A stretch of DNA of 43,968 nt from JACTMI01 sp964618415. Its GTDB lineage: Bacteria; Acidobacteriota; Thermoanaerobaculia; Multivoradales; JAGPDF01. The notes below the pieces were generated by a model. That model had not been told where the DNA came from, did no database searches, and saw nothing but the letters and a program-made list of their open reading frames with translations. The first letter of the stretch is position 1. Each line of letters starts with the position of its first letter. The stretch lies in NCBI GenBank assembly GCA_964618415.1, contig CAZUAT010000017.1:1-43968 (forward strand), given 5' to 3'. This document shows positions 37,749 to 43,968 of this stretch, piece after piece. A program made the translations under genes and the position numbers.

Positions 37749-38015
37749 ATGCGCCACTTCGTCCCGCCTGCCCCGCAGTCGAGAATTCCGGCCGACCGGA
37801 GGGGCGCCGTCGTCGGCCGCTTCTGCCACGGCTGTCTCGAGGTCTACCCGACCTTCGCGGCGCGCCACGCCGGCAAGCCGTCGTGGGGCAAGGACCTGGT
37901 GCCGGCCACCTGCCCGTACGAGGGCAGACCGTTCCGGCCCGAGGAAACCTGGTGGGAGCCGGCGGTCGAAGTGCTCGCACCGGCGCCGCTGCCGGAGGCG
38001 GCCGCCTCCGCCTGA
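37749..38015 (+). CDS. Small protein with a CxxC pair, unknown function
   Basis: This 88-residue protein is not one I recognise. It has GRFCHGCLEVY (a CxxC pair) and a third cysteine in PATCPYEGRPF about 30 residues on, so a small metal-bound or redox-active knuckle is possible. No signal peptide is visible. The C-terminus is Pro/Ala-rich. ATG 37749 has GGGAGG (37738-37743) five bases upstream, which strongly supports translation; the open frame upstream is the shadow of ndk. It converges on the immunity gene, 16 bases between stops. Confidence 0.65.
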   Translation: MRHFVPPAPQSRIPADRRGAVVGRFCHGCLEVYPTFAARHAGKPSWGKDLVPATCPYEGRPFRPEETWWEPAVEVLAPAPLPEAAASA

Positions 38016-38031
38016 CCGGGCGGCCGCCGGC

Positions 38032-38376
38032 TCACTCGCGCAGCGCCCGGTGCAGTTCGAACGCGACCGCTTCGAACTCGCCGGCGGTGGTCGCCCGCCA
38101 GGCTGAGCCGAAGCGGGTCCGCAGCAGCTCGTTGACCCGGTCGAGCGGCCAGCGCTGCGACGCCTCGACCAGGGTGTCCCACTCGGTGGCCAGTTCGCCC
38201 AGCTCGTCCAGTTCCGCCTCGGCGGCGTAGCTCCACGCGGCAGCCGCCGCGGAGCCCTGCTCGACCGCCAGGTCCTCGTGCAGATAGGCGGCCAGGAACC
38301 AGGCGAGCCGCGGCGACTGCTCGGCGGTCAACCGGGCATCGAGCGCGTCGTCGTTCGTCCCGTCGATCAAACTCAT
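38032..38376 (-). CDS. Probable immunity protein of an RNase A-like toxin (CdiI-like)
   Basis: The 114-residue acidic protein (by my count 20 or more Asp/Glu against about nine Arg and no Lys) resembles the CdiI_2-type family of contact-dependent inhibition immunity proteins. The guiding pattern is LAWFLAAYLHEDLAVEQGSA, followed by helices with Leu/Glu repeats and a C-terminal AFELHRAL. It has no signal or membrane segment and should act in the cytoplasm by binding and blocking its toxin. Its ATG (38376) overlaps the toxin's TGA as ATGA, the tight toxin-then-immunity order of such pairs. The toxin is basic, this protein acidic. Family assignment is from remembered patterns and needs a profile search. 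Confidence 0.7.
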   Translation of the reverse strand: MSLIDGTNDDALDARLTAEQSPRLAWFLAAYLHEDLAVEQGSAAAAAWSYAAEAELDELGELATEWDTLVEASQRWPLDRVNELLRTRFGSAWRATTAGEFEAVAFELHRALRE

Positions 38377-38915
38377 CGGCGCACCTCCGGGTAAGCGGTC
38401 AGGACGAAAAAGTTGCGGCGGCCGCGGCGGGCGAGGATCACCCGCGCCGCGTCGGCCGGCACGGCGGCCGGCGCTCCGCGTTCGAGCACCCGCCCCAGCG
38501 GCGCGCCGTCGCCAGGCCAGCGCAGCACCAGGTTGCCGCCGCCGGGCCGCTCGAGCCAGGCCTCGACGCGCGCGCTCTCGCGCGCGAGCGCCGCCGTCAC
38601 CGCGCGTTCAGCCGCCTCCCGATTGGTGAAGGTCGAAGCCCGCACGAGGTTGCGCTCGCGCGCGAGCCGGCGCGCCAGATCGCCGTCCGTGCGCCCGACG
38701 TGCCGCGCCAGCGTGTGACCGCCGGCCGCCTCGTCGAGCCCCAGGTCGCGCGTCGCCGTGGCGGGAGTCGCGCGGTCGCTCGTCGGGGTCGAGTTGGAGC
38801 GCGGCGCAGGCCCCGAGGTGTCGGACAGGCGCTCGCCGGCGAGCAGCCAGACGCCGAGGAGCAGCGCCACCAGAACGACAACGACGACCCAGGGCGAGCG
38901 CGCGGGGGCGGGCAT
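38373..38915 (-). CDS. Membrane-anchored or secreted RNase A-like toxin (CdiA-CT RNase A domain)
   Basis: The 180-residue product has one hydrophobic helix (about 9-27, WVVVVVLVALLLGVWLLAG), a Ser/Thr/Pro linker (31-56), then a domain (57-180) matching the bacterial RNase A-like toxins found at CdiA tips. The pattern includes GGHTLARHVG, RASTFTNREAAERAV and the C-terminal VLTAYP. Candidate catalytic residues H72, R83, T173 and Y175 have the same mutual spacing as the four reported for the Yersinia kristensenii CDI toxin, as I recall them. Known members cleave RNA in target cells. Here the domain sits alone on a short anchor instead of a giant adhesin. ATG 38915 has AGGA eight bases upstream; ATG 38924 is an alternative. 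It follows the Nudix-MBL gene by 28 bases and overlaps its immunity gene by four. Confidence 0.8.
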   Translation of the reverse strand: MPAPARSPWVVVVVLVALLLGVWLLAGERLSDTSGPAPRSNSTPTSDRATPATATRDLGLDEAAGGHTLARHVGRTDGDLARRLARERNLVRASTFTNREAAERAVTAALARESARVEAWLERPGGGNLVLRWPGDGAPLGRVLERGAPAAVPADAARVILARRGRRNFFVLTAYPEVRR

Positions 38916-38943
38916 GGCGCGCATCCTATGCGCGCCCGGAGCT

Positions 38944-40473
38944 TCAGTCGTCGATCCGGCCGTGGCGGCGGAGGCGGTCGAGGTGGGCGACGATCTGGCG
39001 TTCGGCGAGCGGGCGCGCGGCCGGCTCGAGGTCGGGGTAGACGAGGTCGAGGAAATCGGCCGGGGCGCGGCGGCCGGCCTGCCAGGCGGCGAGGACCTGG
39101 CGCTCGCGCTCGAGCCGGTGGTCGATGTACTCGCGCAGCTTGGCGGCGACATCGAGCACCGGCACGCCGTGGGAGGGGAACAGCGTGCGCCAGCGCCGGG
39201 CGGCGAGCCGCTCGAGCGTGGCGAGGTAGTCGTCCATGTCGCCTTCGGGCGGATCGATGACGATCGTCCCGGCGGCGGCGACCAGGTCGCCGCCGATCAG
39301 ATCGTGCAGGTGGATCAGGTCCTGCCCGGCCGGCCTGCCGGAGGCCGCCGCCACTGCGAACGCGAGGTGGCCGCGGGCGTGCCCCGGCGTGTGCAGCGCC
39401 CGCACGGTGAACGGCGACGGTCCGTCCAGGCGCCGCTGCTCGCCGTCGTCGAGCAGCCGGTCGATCGGGATGCCGACCGCTGACAGGCGCTCGGCGGTGG
39501 CCGGGTGGGCGGCCACCGGTACACCGAGGGCGCGCCGCACGGTTTCGACGCCGCCGACGTGGTCGGGGTGGTGGTGGGTGAGCCAGATCTCGACGACCCG
39601 GCGCCCCAGCTGTCGCTCCGCCGCCTGCAGCGCCGCAAGCAAACGGTCGTTCTCGGCGGCGAACGGCGAGCCGGGGTCGATCAGGATCGCCTCGCCGGTT
39701 CCGACCAGGAAGGCGTTGGTGTGCGTTGCCGGCGGCAGCGTCGCCGCCGCGAGCGGGAAGCAGAGGACGCCGGGCCGGAACTCGATCCGCCGCAGCGGGC
39801 CGAGATCGGCCTCCCGGGTGTCCACGAGGCGACCGCGGCGGTCCTCCGGCCCGTCTTCGGCGAGAACCCGCAGGACGTGCAGCACCGGCGGAGCGACGAT
39901 CACATCGCCAGCTTCCACCCGGTCGAGCGCGCGCCGCGGCTCGACCCACTCACCTTGCTCGCATTCGGGCTGGCGCGGCTGCGGCTCGCCATCGGCGGGG
40001 CGCCACTCAGCCAGGAAGCAGCGGTTGTCGAAGCGGCGCGGACCGAGGTTGGGCGTCAGCCAGCGCCCGCCGAAGGTGAGACGGTCCGCCGTGAGGCGCA
40101 GCCCGACCTCCTCCTCGAATTCGCGCAGCGCGCCCGCCACGACGCCCGGCGCGAGGTCGGGCGCGAGCGGGCCCACGGCATCGGGTGCCGGCCGCGTGAC
40201 GCCTTCCGGGGTCGGGTGATGCGGTCGCCCCGTGACCGGCAGGTCGGCGTCGGTGCGCTCGATCGCCCCGCCCGGGAAGGCGTGCCAGCCACCCATGAAC
40301 GGGATGGTGCGACCGCGCTCGATCCAGTAGACCTCGAGCCGATCGGGGTGCCGGCGCCAGAGGGCGATCGAGGCCGACGGGCGGGCGGGCCGGGCGGCCG
40401 GCAACTGCCCCCCGGCTGCCTCGAGCACGCGCTCGTAGAGCCCCGTCTGCAGATCGTTCGGATCGCTCGACAC
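38944..40473 (-). CDS. Nudix hydrolase-metallo-beta-lactamase fusion protein
   Basis: The 509-residue protein joins two hydrolase modules. Residues about 32-215 form a Nudix domain with GGWHAFPGGAIE and the catalytic REFEEEVG (117-124), separated by a Pro-rich insertion inside the Nudix box. Residues about 235-490 form a metallo-beta-lactamase fold with THHHPDHVGG (H300, H302, D304, H305), TPGHARGHL, LIGGDLV and FPSHG, close to LACTB2-like nucleases and thioesterases. The combination suggests clean-up of activated nucleotides, CoA esters or short RNA ends; none can be chosen. Its GTG start at 40473 places the first strand at the N-terminus and lies 22 bases after the DUF1684 stop. The toxin gene follows directly, so co-expression is likely. 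Confidence 0.85.
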   Translation of the reverse strand: MSSDPNDLQTGLYERVLEAAGGQLPAARPARPSASIALWRRHPDRLEVYWIERGRTIPFMGGWHAFPGGAIERTDADLPVTGRPHHPTPEGVTRPAPDAVGPLAPDLAPGVVAGALREFEEEVGLRLTADRLTFGGRWLTPNLGPRRFDNRCFLAEWRPADGEPQPRQPECEQGEWVEPRRALDRVEAGDVIVAPPVLHVLRVLAEDGPEDRRGRLVDTREADLGPLRRIEFRPGVLCFPLAAATLPPATHTNAFLVGTGEAILIDPGSPFAAENDRLLAALQAAERQLGRRVVEIWLTHHHPDHVGGVETVRRALGVPVAAHPATAERLSAVGIPIDRLLDDGEQRRLDGPSPFTVRALHTPGHARGHLAFAVAAASGRPAGQDLIHLHDLIGGDLVAAAGTIVIDPPEGDMDDYLATLERLAARRWRTLFPSHGVPVLDVAAKLREYIDHRLERERQVLAAWQAGRRAPADFLDLVYPDLEPAARPLAERQIVAHLDRLRRHGRIDD

Positions 40474-40495
40474 GTCGTCGGGTCCGCGCCCGCGG

Positions 40496-41437
40496 TCAGT
40501 GTGCGGCTGCGGGCGGCCCGGCGTATCGCTTCTCACCGGCCTCGACGCGAATCGGCAGCTTGTTCTCCGGGGCCGGCAGCGGGCAGGTGGCAAACGGCGT
40601 GAACACGCACGGCGGGCTGTAGGCGCGGTTGAAGTCGACCACCACACGGCCGTCGCGGGGCGGATCGGTGTAGAGGTAGCGACCGCCGCCGTAGGTTTCA
40701 CGTCCGTTGGTGCGGTCGCCGACGATCAGGAAGAGGCGGCCGTCGCCGGTGTCGTCGAGCGCGATCAGGCGGTGGGTGACGCCGTCGCGTTCGAAGCGGA
40801 CCCAGCCCGGCTGGGCGATCCGCTCCGTGCGACCGACCGAGTTGGGGAGTTCCTGGAAGCTGCCGGCCGGCGCCGGCTCGAACGTCGCCTCGATGCGCCA
40901 GCTCGGGTCGGCGGGGAAATAGTCGAGCCCGGCAAAGTTCTGCCGGGCCGCCGCCTCCGCGTCCTTGATGCGCATCGCCAGAGCACCGCCGCGTTCGATC
41001 AGGTAGAACGTGAGCGAGCCATGGCGCAGCAGCGTCGGGCCGCCCTCCGCGGCGTCGTCCGCAAGGTCGACCGCTTCGATCGGAGCTTCGTTTACCGTCA
41101 CGCGGACGCCGGGCGCGGCCCGGAAGGTGGCCCGGCCGCCAGCCAGGTGGACCGTTCCGACCCGGGCGGGCGCGCGGTCGGCCGGCAGGCGCACGGTGGC
41201 GTCCGGGGCGGATCCGACCGGGTTGTCACCCTCGGCCAGCCAGGCCAGGCCGATCAGCGTCAGCCAGCCGTCGGGCTGCTGCAGCCGCTCGCTCCGGCGC
41301 TGTTTCCACGCCTCGAGCCCGGAGGTGAAATCATCCTCCACGGGCCCGGACGTTGCGGGTCGCAGCGGGGGAGCCGCAGCCAGCATCAGCAGCGCGGTGA
41401 GCAGGGTGCAGTGACGGATGCGAGTACGAAACGCCAT
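40496..41437 (-). CDS. Secreted DUF1684 family protein
   Basis: The 313-residue product has a signal peptide (MAFRTRIRHCTLLTALLMLA, cut near AAAPP) and the whole DUF1684 pattern: RLQQPDGWLTLIGLAWL near 50, then DRTNGRETYGGGRYLY, VVDFNRAYSPPCVFTPFATC and PLPAPENKLPIRVEAGEKRY at the end. The family is widespread and conserved around the YSPPC...TCPLPAPEN segment; its biochemical role is unknown to me. GGAGG (41451-41447) lies nine bases before ATG 41437, and TATCCT at 41464-41459 is a likely -10. It heads the minus-strand run DUF1684, Nudix-MBL, toxin, immunity. Confidence 0.85.
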   Translation of the reverse strand: MAFRTRIRHCTLLTALLMLAAAPPLRPATSGPVEDDFTSGLEAWKQRRSERLQQPDGWLTLIGLAWLAEGDNPVGSAPDATVRLPADRAPARVGTVHLAGGRATFRAAPGVRVTVNEAPIEAVDLADDAAEGGPTLLRHGSLTFYLIERGGALAMRIKDAEAAARQNFAGLDYFPADPSWRIEATFEPAPAGSFQELPNSVGRTERIAQPGWVRFERDGVTHRLIALDDTGDGRLFLIVGDRTNGRETYGGGRYLYTDPPRDGRVVVDFNRAYSPPCVFTPFATCPLPAPENKLPIRVEAGEKRYAGPPAAAH

Positions 41438-41458
41438 GCGGAAAAACCTCCGTCGCTC

Positions 41459-41464
41459 AGGATA
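41459..41464 (-). promoter_or_regulatory. -10 element TATCCT heading the DUF1684-Nudix-toxin-immunity unit
   Basis: Minus-strand TATCCT (41464-41459) lies 21 bases before ATG 41437 with GGAGG between. Since the downstream gaps are 22, 28 and -4 bases, it could drive all four genes including the toxin pair. Confidence 0.4.
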
Positions 41465-41517
41465 CCGCAGGGAATCGGCACCCATCTGATCGCCGTCCGC
41501 GTCCGTATCGGTTCCAC

Positions 41518-41539
41518 GAGAGCGCCTGGAGGCGCTCTC
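41518..41539 (+). promoter_or_regulatory. Perfect hairpin just before the msrBA Shine-Dalgarno
   Basis: GAGAGCGCC (41518-41526) and GGCGCTCTC (41531-41539) pair perfectly around TGGA. The Shine-Dalgarno GAGAGGAG (41541-41548) begins one base later. The element could be an operator dyad or an mRNA hairpin affecting ribosome access. Confidence 0.5.
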
Positions 41540-41554
41540 CGAGAGGAGTCGACG

Positions 41555-42766
41555 ATGAATGCGACAGCAGCAACCGGAAGTTCGATTCACAGAAGGCGTG
41601 GCGCGACGATCACCCGCGCGCTGCTGACGCTGATGCTGCTCGCTGCCTGCACGCGCGCCGGCGCGATGCGCGACGCGGACGGTTCGGGCGACGAGATGGA
41701 CAACAGCGTGCCGGGAGTCTCACAGGGAGTCCCGCAGGAGGAGTCGAGGATGAAGACCGACAAGCCGACCGACGAGGAGCTGCGCCGTCGCCTGACGCCG
41801 CTCCAATACCAGGTAACGCAGCACGAGGGGACCGAACGACCGTTCGCCAACGAGTACTGGGATCACAAGGAGCCCGGCATCTATGTCGACGTCGTGAGCG
41901 GCGAGGCGCTGTTCTCGTCGCTCGACAAGTACGACTCCGGCACCGGCTGGCCCAGCTTCACGCGGCCGATCGACGAGGAGGCCGTGGCGACGCGGACCGA
42001 CACCCAGCTCTACCTGCCGCGCATGGAAGTGCGCTCCGCCGCTGGCGACTCGCACCTCGGGCACGTCTTCGACGACGGGCCCGGCCCGACCGGTCAGCGG
42101 TTCTGCATGAACTCGGCGGCGCTGCGCTTCGTGCCGCTTGCGGAGATGGAGCGGCAGGGTTACGGCAAGCACCTCGCGCGCTTCGTCGAGGCGGGCCTCT
42201 GGCCGCCGCAGACTGCCGCTGCCGAGGATTCGGGGATGCCGGCTCCGGCTGCTGACGCGCGACGGGAAACGGCGATTCTGGCCGGCGGCTGCTTCTGGGG
42301 GATGGAGGAGCTGCTCCGCGCCATCCCGGGCGTGATCGAGACGGAGGTCGGCTACAGCGGCGGGACGGTGCCCAACGCCACCTATCAGGACGTTCGCACG
42401 GGGCGGACCGGTCACGCCGAGTCGGTCCGCATCGTCTTCGATCCGCAGGTGCTCAGCTACGAGGACCTGCTCGCCTGGTTCTTCCGCATGCACGACCCGA
42501 CTACGCGCAACCGGCAGGGCAACGACATCGGCACGCAGTACCGCTCGGCCATCTTCACGACCAGCGAGGCGCAGCGACGGACGGCCGAAGCCGTCGTGGC
42601 CCGCGTCGAGGCGTCGGGCAAGTGGAAGCGGCCGATCACGACCGAGATCGCGCCGGCCGGTGAGTTCTGGTCGGCCGAGGCGTACCACCAGGACTATCTG
42701 CAGAAGAATCCGGGCGGCTACAGCTGTCACTACCTGCGAGACTTCGACTTCATGGCCGAGCGATGA
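41555..42766 (+). CDS. msrBA: Lipoprotein methionine sulfoxide reductase, MsrB-MsrA fusion
   Basis: The 403-residue protein repairs oxidised methionine of both stereochemistries in one polypeptide. A lipoprotein signal ends LLAAC (C32), so it should be tethered in the envelope. MsrB comes first (about 75-210): YWDHKEPGIYVDVVSG, SGTGWPSF, HLGHVFDDGP and the catalytic C184 in RFCMNS. The CxxC zinc pairs are absent, and the recycling cysteine of GCGWPSF is Thr. MsrA follows (about 235-400) with GGCFWG (C246) and resolving cysteine in GGYSCHYLRD. The better-known PilB order is MsrA before MsrB. GAGAGGAG precedes ATG 41555. Electrons would have to come from an envelope thiol carrier, perhaps the DsbD system here. 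Its stop overlaps the next gene (ATGA). Confidence 0.92.
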   Translation: MNATAATGSSIHRRRGATITRALLTLMLLAACTRAGAMRDADGSGDEMDNSVPGVSQGVPQEESRMKTDKPTDEELRRRLTPLQYQVTQHEGTERPFANEYWDHKEPGIYVDVVSGEALFSSLDKYDSGTGWPSFTRPIDEEAVATRTDTQLYLPRMEVRSAAGDSHLGHVFDDGPGPTGQRFCMNSAALRFVPLAEMERQGYGKHLARFVEAGLWPPQTAAAEDSGMPAPAADARRETAILAGGCFWGMEELLRAIPGVIETEVGYSGGTVPNATYQDVRTGRTGHAESVRIVFDPQVLSYEDLLAWFFRMHDPTTRNRQGNDIGTQYRSAIFTTSEAQRRTAEAVVARVEASGKWKRPITTEIAPAGEFWSAEAYHQDYLQKNPGGYSCHYLRDFDFMAER

Positions 42767-43968
42767 CGCCGCGCACGCTGCTGGGCCGCACCGCGCGGCT
42801 GGCCGCCGAGTACCTCGACAGTCTGCCGACGCGGGCGGTCGGGCCGCCGATCGCCGTCGACGCGCTGCGCGCCACGTTCGGCGGCCCGCTGCCGGAGCAG
42901 GCGAGCGACCCGGAGGCGGTGATCGAACGCCTCGCTGCGATCGCCGAGCCCGGCCTGATGGCCTCCTCCGGGCCGCGCTTCTTCGGGTTCGTGGTCGGTG
43001 GCACGCTGCCGGCGGCGATGGCCGCGGACTGGCTGACCTCGGCGTGGGACCAGAATGCCGGTCTCTACGCGCTGGCGCCGTCGGCTGCGGTGGCCGAGGA
43101 GGTCGCCGGCGGCTGGATCCGCGACCTGCTCGGCCTGCCGGCGACGGCGAGCTTCGGCTTCGTGACCGGCTGCCAGCAGGCCAACTTCTCGGCCCTCGCT
43201 GCGGCGCGCCACGCCGTGCTTTCACGCGCCGGCTGGGACGTCGAGCGCCACGGCCTGTTCGGAGCGCCGGAGATCGAAGTGCTGGTCGGCGAGGAGGCGC
43301 ACGTCACCATCCACACCTCGCTGCAGACGCTCGGGCTCGGGCGCGAGCGGGTCCGCCGCATCGCTGCCGACGAGCAGGGGCGGATGATTCCCGCCGCGCT
43401 GGCCGAGCAGCTGCAGCGCCTGGCCGGTCGACCGACGATCGTCTGCGCGCAGGCCGGCAACGTCAACAGCGGCGCCTTCGACGATCTCGCGGCGATTGGA
43501 GCGCTCTGCCGGGCGCACGGCGCCTGGCTGCACGTCGACGGAGCATTCGGGCTGTGGGCCGGTGCCAGCGAGCGACTGCGGCCGCTGGTGGCCGGCGTCG
43601 AGCTGGCCGACTCGTGGGCCACTGACGCGCACAAGTGGCTCAACGTTCCGTACGACTCGGGACTCGTCTTCTGTGCCCACCCGGAGGCGCACCGGGCCGC
43701 CCTGTCGGCCACCGCCGCCTACCTGGTGCAGACGGCAGGGCGCGAGCGCGATCCGTTCGAGTGGGCGCCGGAGTTCTCGCGGCGAGCGCGCGGCTTCCCG
43801 GTCTGGGCCGCTCTGGTCAGCCTGGGGCGCGCTGGCGTCGTGGAGCTGATCGAGCGCAGCTGCGCGCAGGCGCGGCGGTTCGCCGAGCGCCTCGGCGCCC
43901 ACCCGGGCGTCGAAATCCTCAACGAGGTCGTGCTCAATCAGGTCCTGGTGCGCTTCGTGCCGCCGGGG
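42763..43968 (+). CDS. Group II PLP-dependent amino-acid decarboxylase (3' end outside window)
   Basis: The open frame from ATG 42763 runs 402 codons to the window edge. It is a fold-type I PLP protein of the group II decarboxylase family (aromatic-L-amino-acid/glutamate decarboxylase type), with SGPRFFGFVVGG and TSAWDQNAGLYALAPSAAV near the N-terminus and GFVTGCQQANFSALAAAR. AQAGNVNSGAFDDL and HVDGAFGLWA (cofactor Asp) follow, and the Schiff-base lysine K291 is in TDAHKWLNVPYDSG. The HxDGAFGLW form is often annotated simply as an aspartate aminotransferase family protein or tyrosine decarboxylase-like; substrate is unclear. Its start overlaps the msrBA stop as ATGA, so translation is coupled. 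About 60-80 residues are probably missing. Confidence 0.88.
   Translation, partial: MTPRTLLGRTARLAAEYLDSLPTRAVGPPIAVDALRATFGGPLPEQASDPEAVIERLAAIAEPGLMASSGPRFFGFVVGGTLPAAMAADWLTSAWDQNAGLYALAPSAAVAEEVAGGWIRDLLGLPATASFGFVTGCQQANFSALAAARHAVLSRAGWDVERHGLFGAPEIEVLVGEEAHVTIHTSLQTLGLGRERVRRIAADEQGRMIPAALAEQLQRLAGRPTIVCAQAGNVNSGAFDDLAAIGALCRAHGAWLHVDGAFGLWAGASERLRPLVAGVELADSWATDAHKWLNVPYDSGLVFCAHPEAHRAALSATAAYLVQTAGRERDPFEWAPEFSRRARGFPVWAALVSLGRAGVVELIERSCAQARRFAERLGAHPGVEILNEVVLNQVLVRFVPPG

Noticed and set aside
37994..38009. Perfect palindrome GGAGGCGGCCGCCTCC
   Set aside because: It lies inside the coding end of the small Cys protein and has no T tract; chance is likely in Ala/Pro-rich GC DNA.

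Overview
The window is GC-rich bacterial DNA (about 70% G+C by eye) packed with genes: no intergenic stretch exceeds about 210 bases apart from one 100-base run of Ns at 35875-35974, which is an assembly gap. Outer-membrane and lipoprotein genes point to a Gram-negative-type envelope. A MqnD-type enzyme points to menaquinone made by the futalosine route, and there are several exported metallopeptidases. Together these best fit a draft genome or MAG from the Acidobacteriota (Thermoanaerobaculia-like). That placement is inference; there is no rRNA or other phylogenetic marker here. I see no tRNA, CRISPR array, insertion sequence or prophage.

Layout. 1-4.8 kb: the end of a TPR protein, an anchored hypothetical, NAD-type isocitrate dehydrogenase, RarA and a small unknown. 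4.8-7.6 kb (minus): a thioredoxin-fold protein translationally coupled to DsbD. 7.7-14.2 kb (plus): a class I aminotransferase, then three metalloproteases (M2, M50 with CBS domains, M13). 14.2-16.7 kb (minus): an M20 deacylase coupled to formimidoylglutamate deiminase HutF. 16.8-21.2 kb (plus): an HzsA-related secreted mono-haem protein and a swivel-first fused aconitase-family hydro-lyase. 21.2-24.8 kb: a FadL-type porin (minus), then STAS protein, rhodanese lipoprotein, a 19-codon micro-ORF and Ddl (plus). 24.9-28 kb: an unknown secreted protein (minus), MqnD and a HAD phosphatase (plus). 28-33.7 kb: M1 aminopeptidase and cytidine deaminase (minus), then a membrane SpoIIE-type phosphatase (plus). 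33.8-38 kb: SucC-SucD, the gap, a peptidase S51 relative lacking its serine, a secreted PrxQ-type peroxiredoxin, Ndk and a small Cys protein. 38-41.4 kb (minus): DUF1684 protein, Nudix-MBL fusion, an RNase A-like toxin and its likely immunity protein. 41.5 kb to the end: a lipoprotein MsrB-MsrA fusion coupled to a PLP-dependent decarboxylase that runs off the window.

Most genes fit a respiring, peptide- and amino-acid-using heterotroph: exported peptidases, histidine breakdown, aminotransferase, TCA-cycle enzymes, menaquinone, and envelope thiol and methionine repair. The most unusual element is the toxin-immunity pair at 38032-38915. A small basic protein with one N-terminal membrane helix carries a bacterial RNase A-like domain of the kind usually found at the tips of CDI toxins. 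Its stop codon overlaps the start of an acidic CdiI-like protein, and no large delivery protein is visible nearby. A second theme is promoter structure: TANNNT -10 hexamers (often TAGACT) precede many transcription units, and at several genes they lie only 6-11 bases before a start codon with no Shine-Dalgarno, which suggests leaderless mRNAs.
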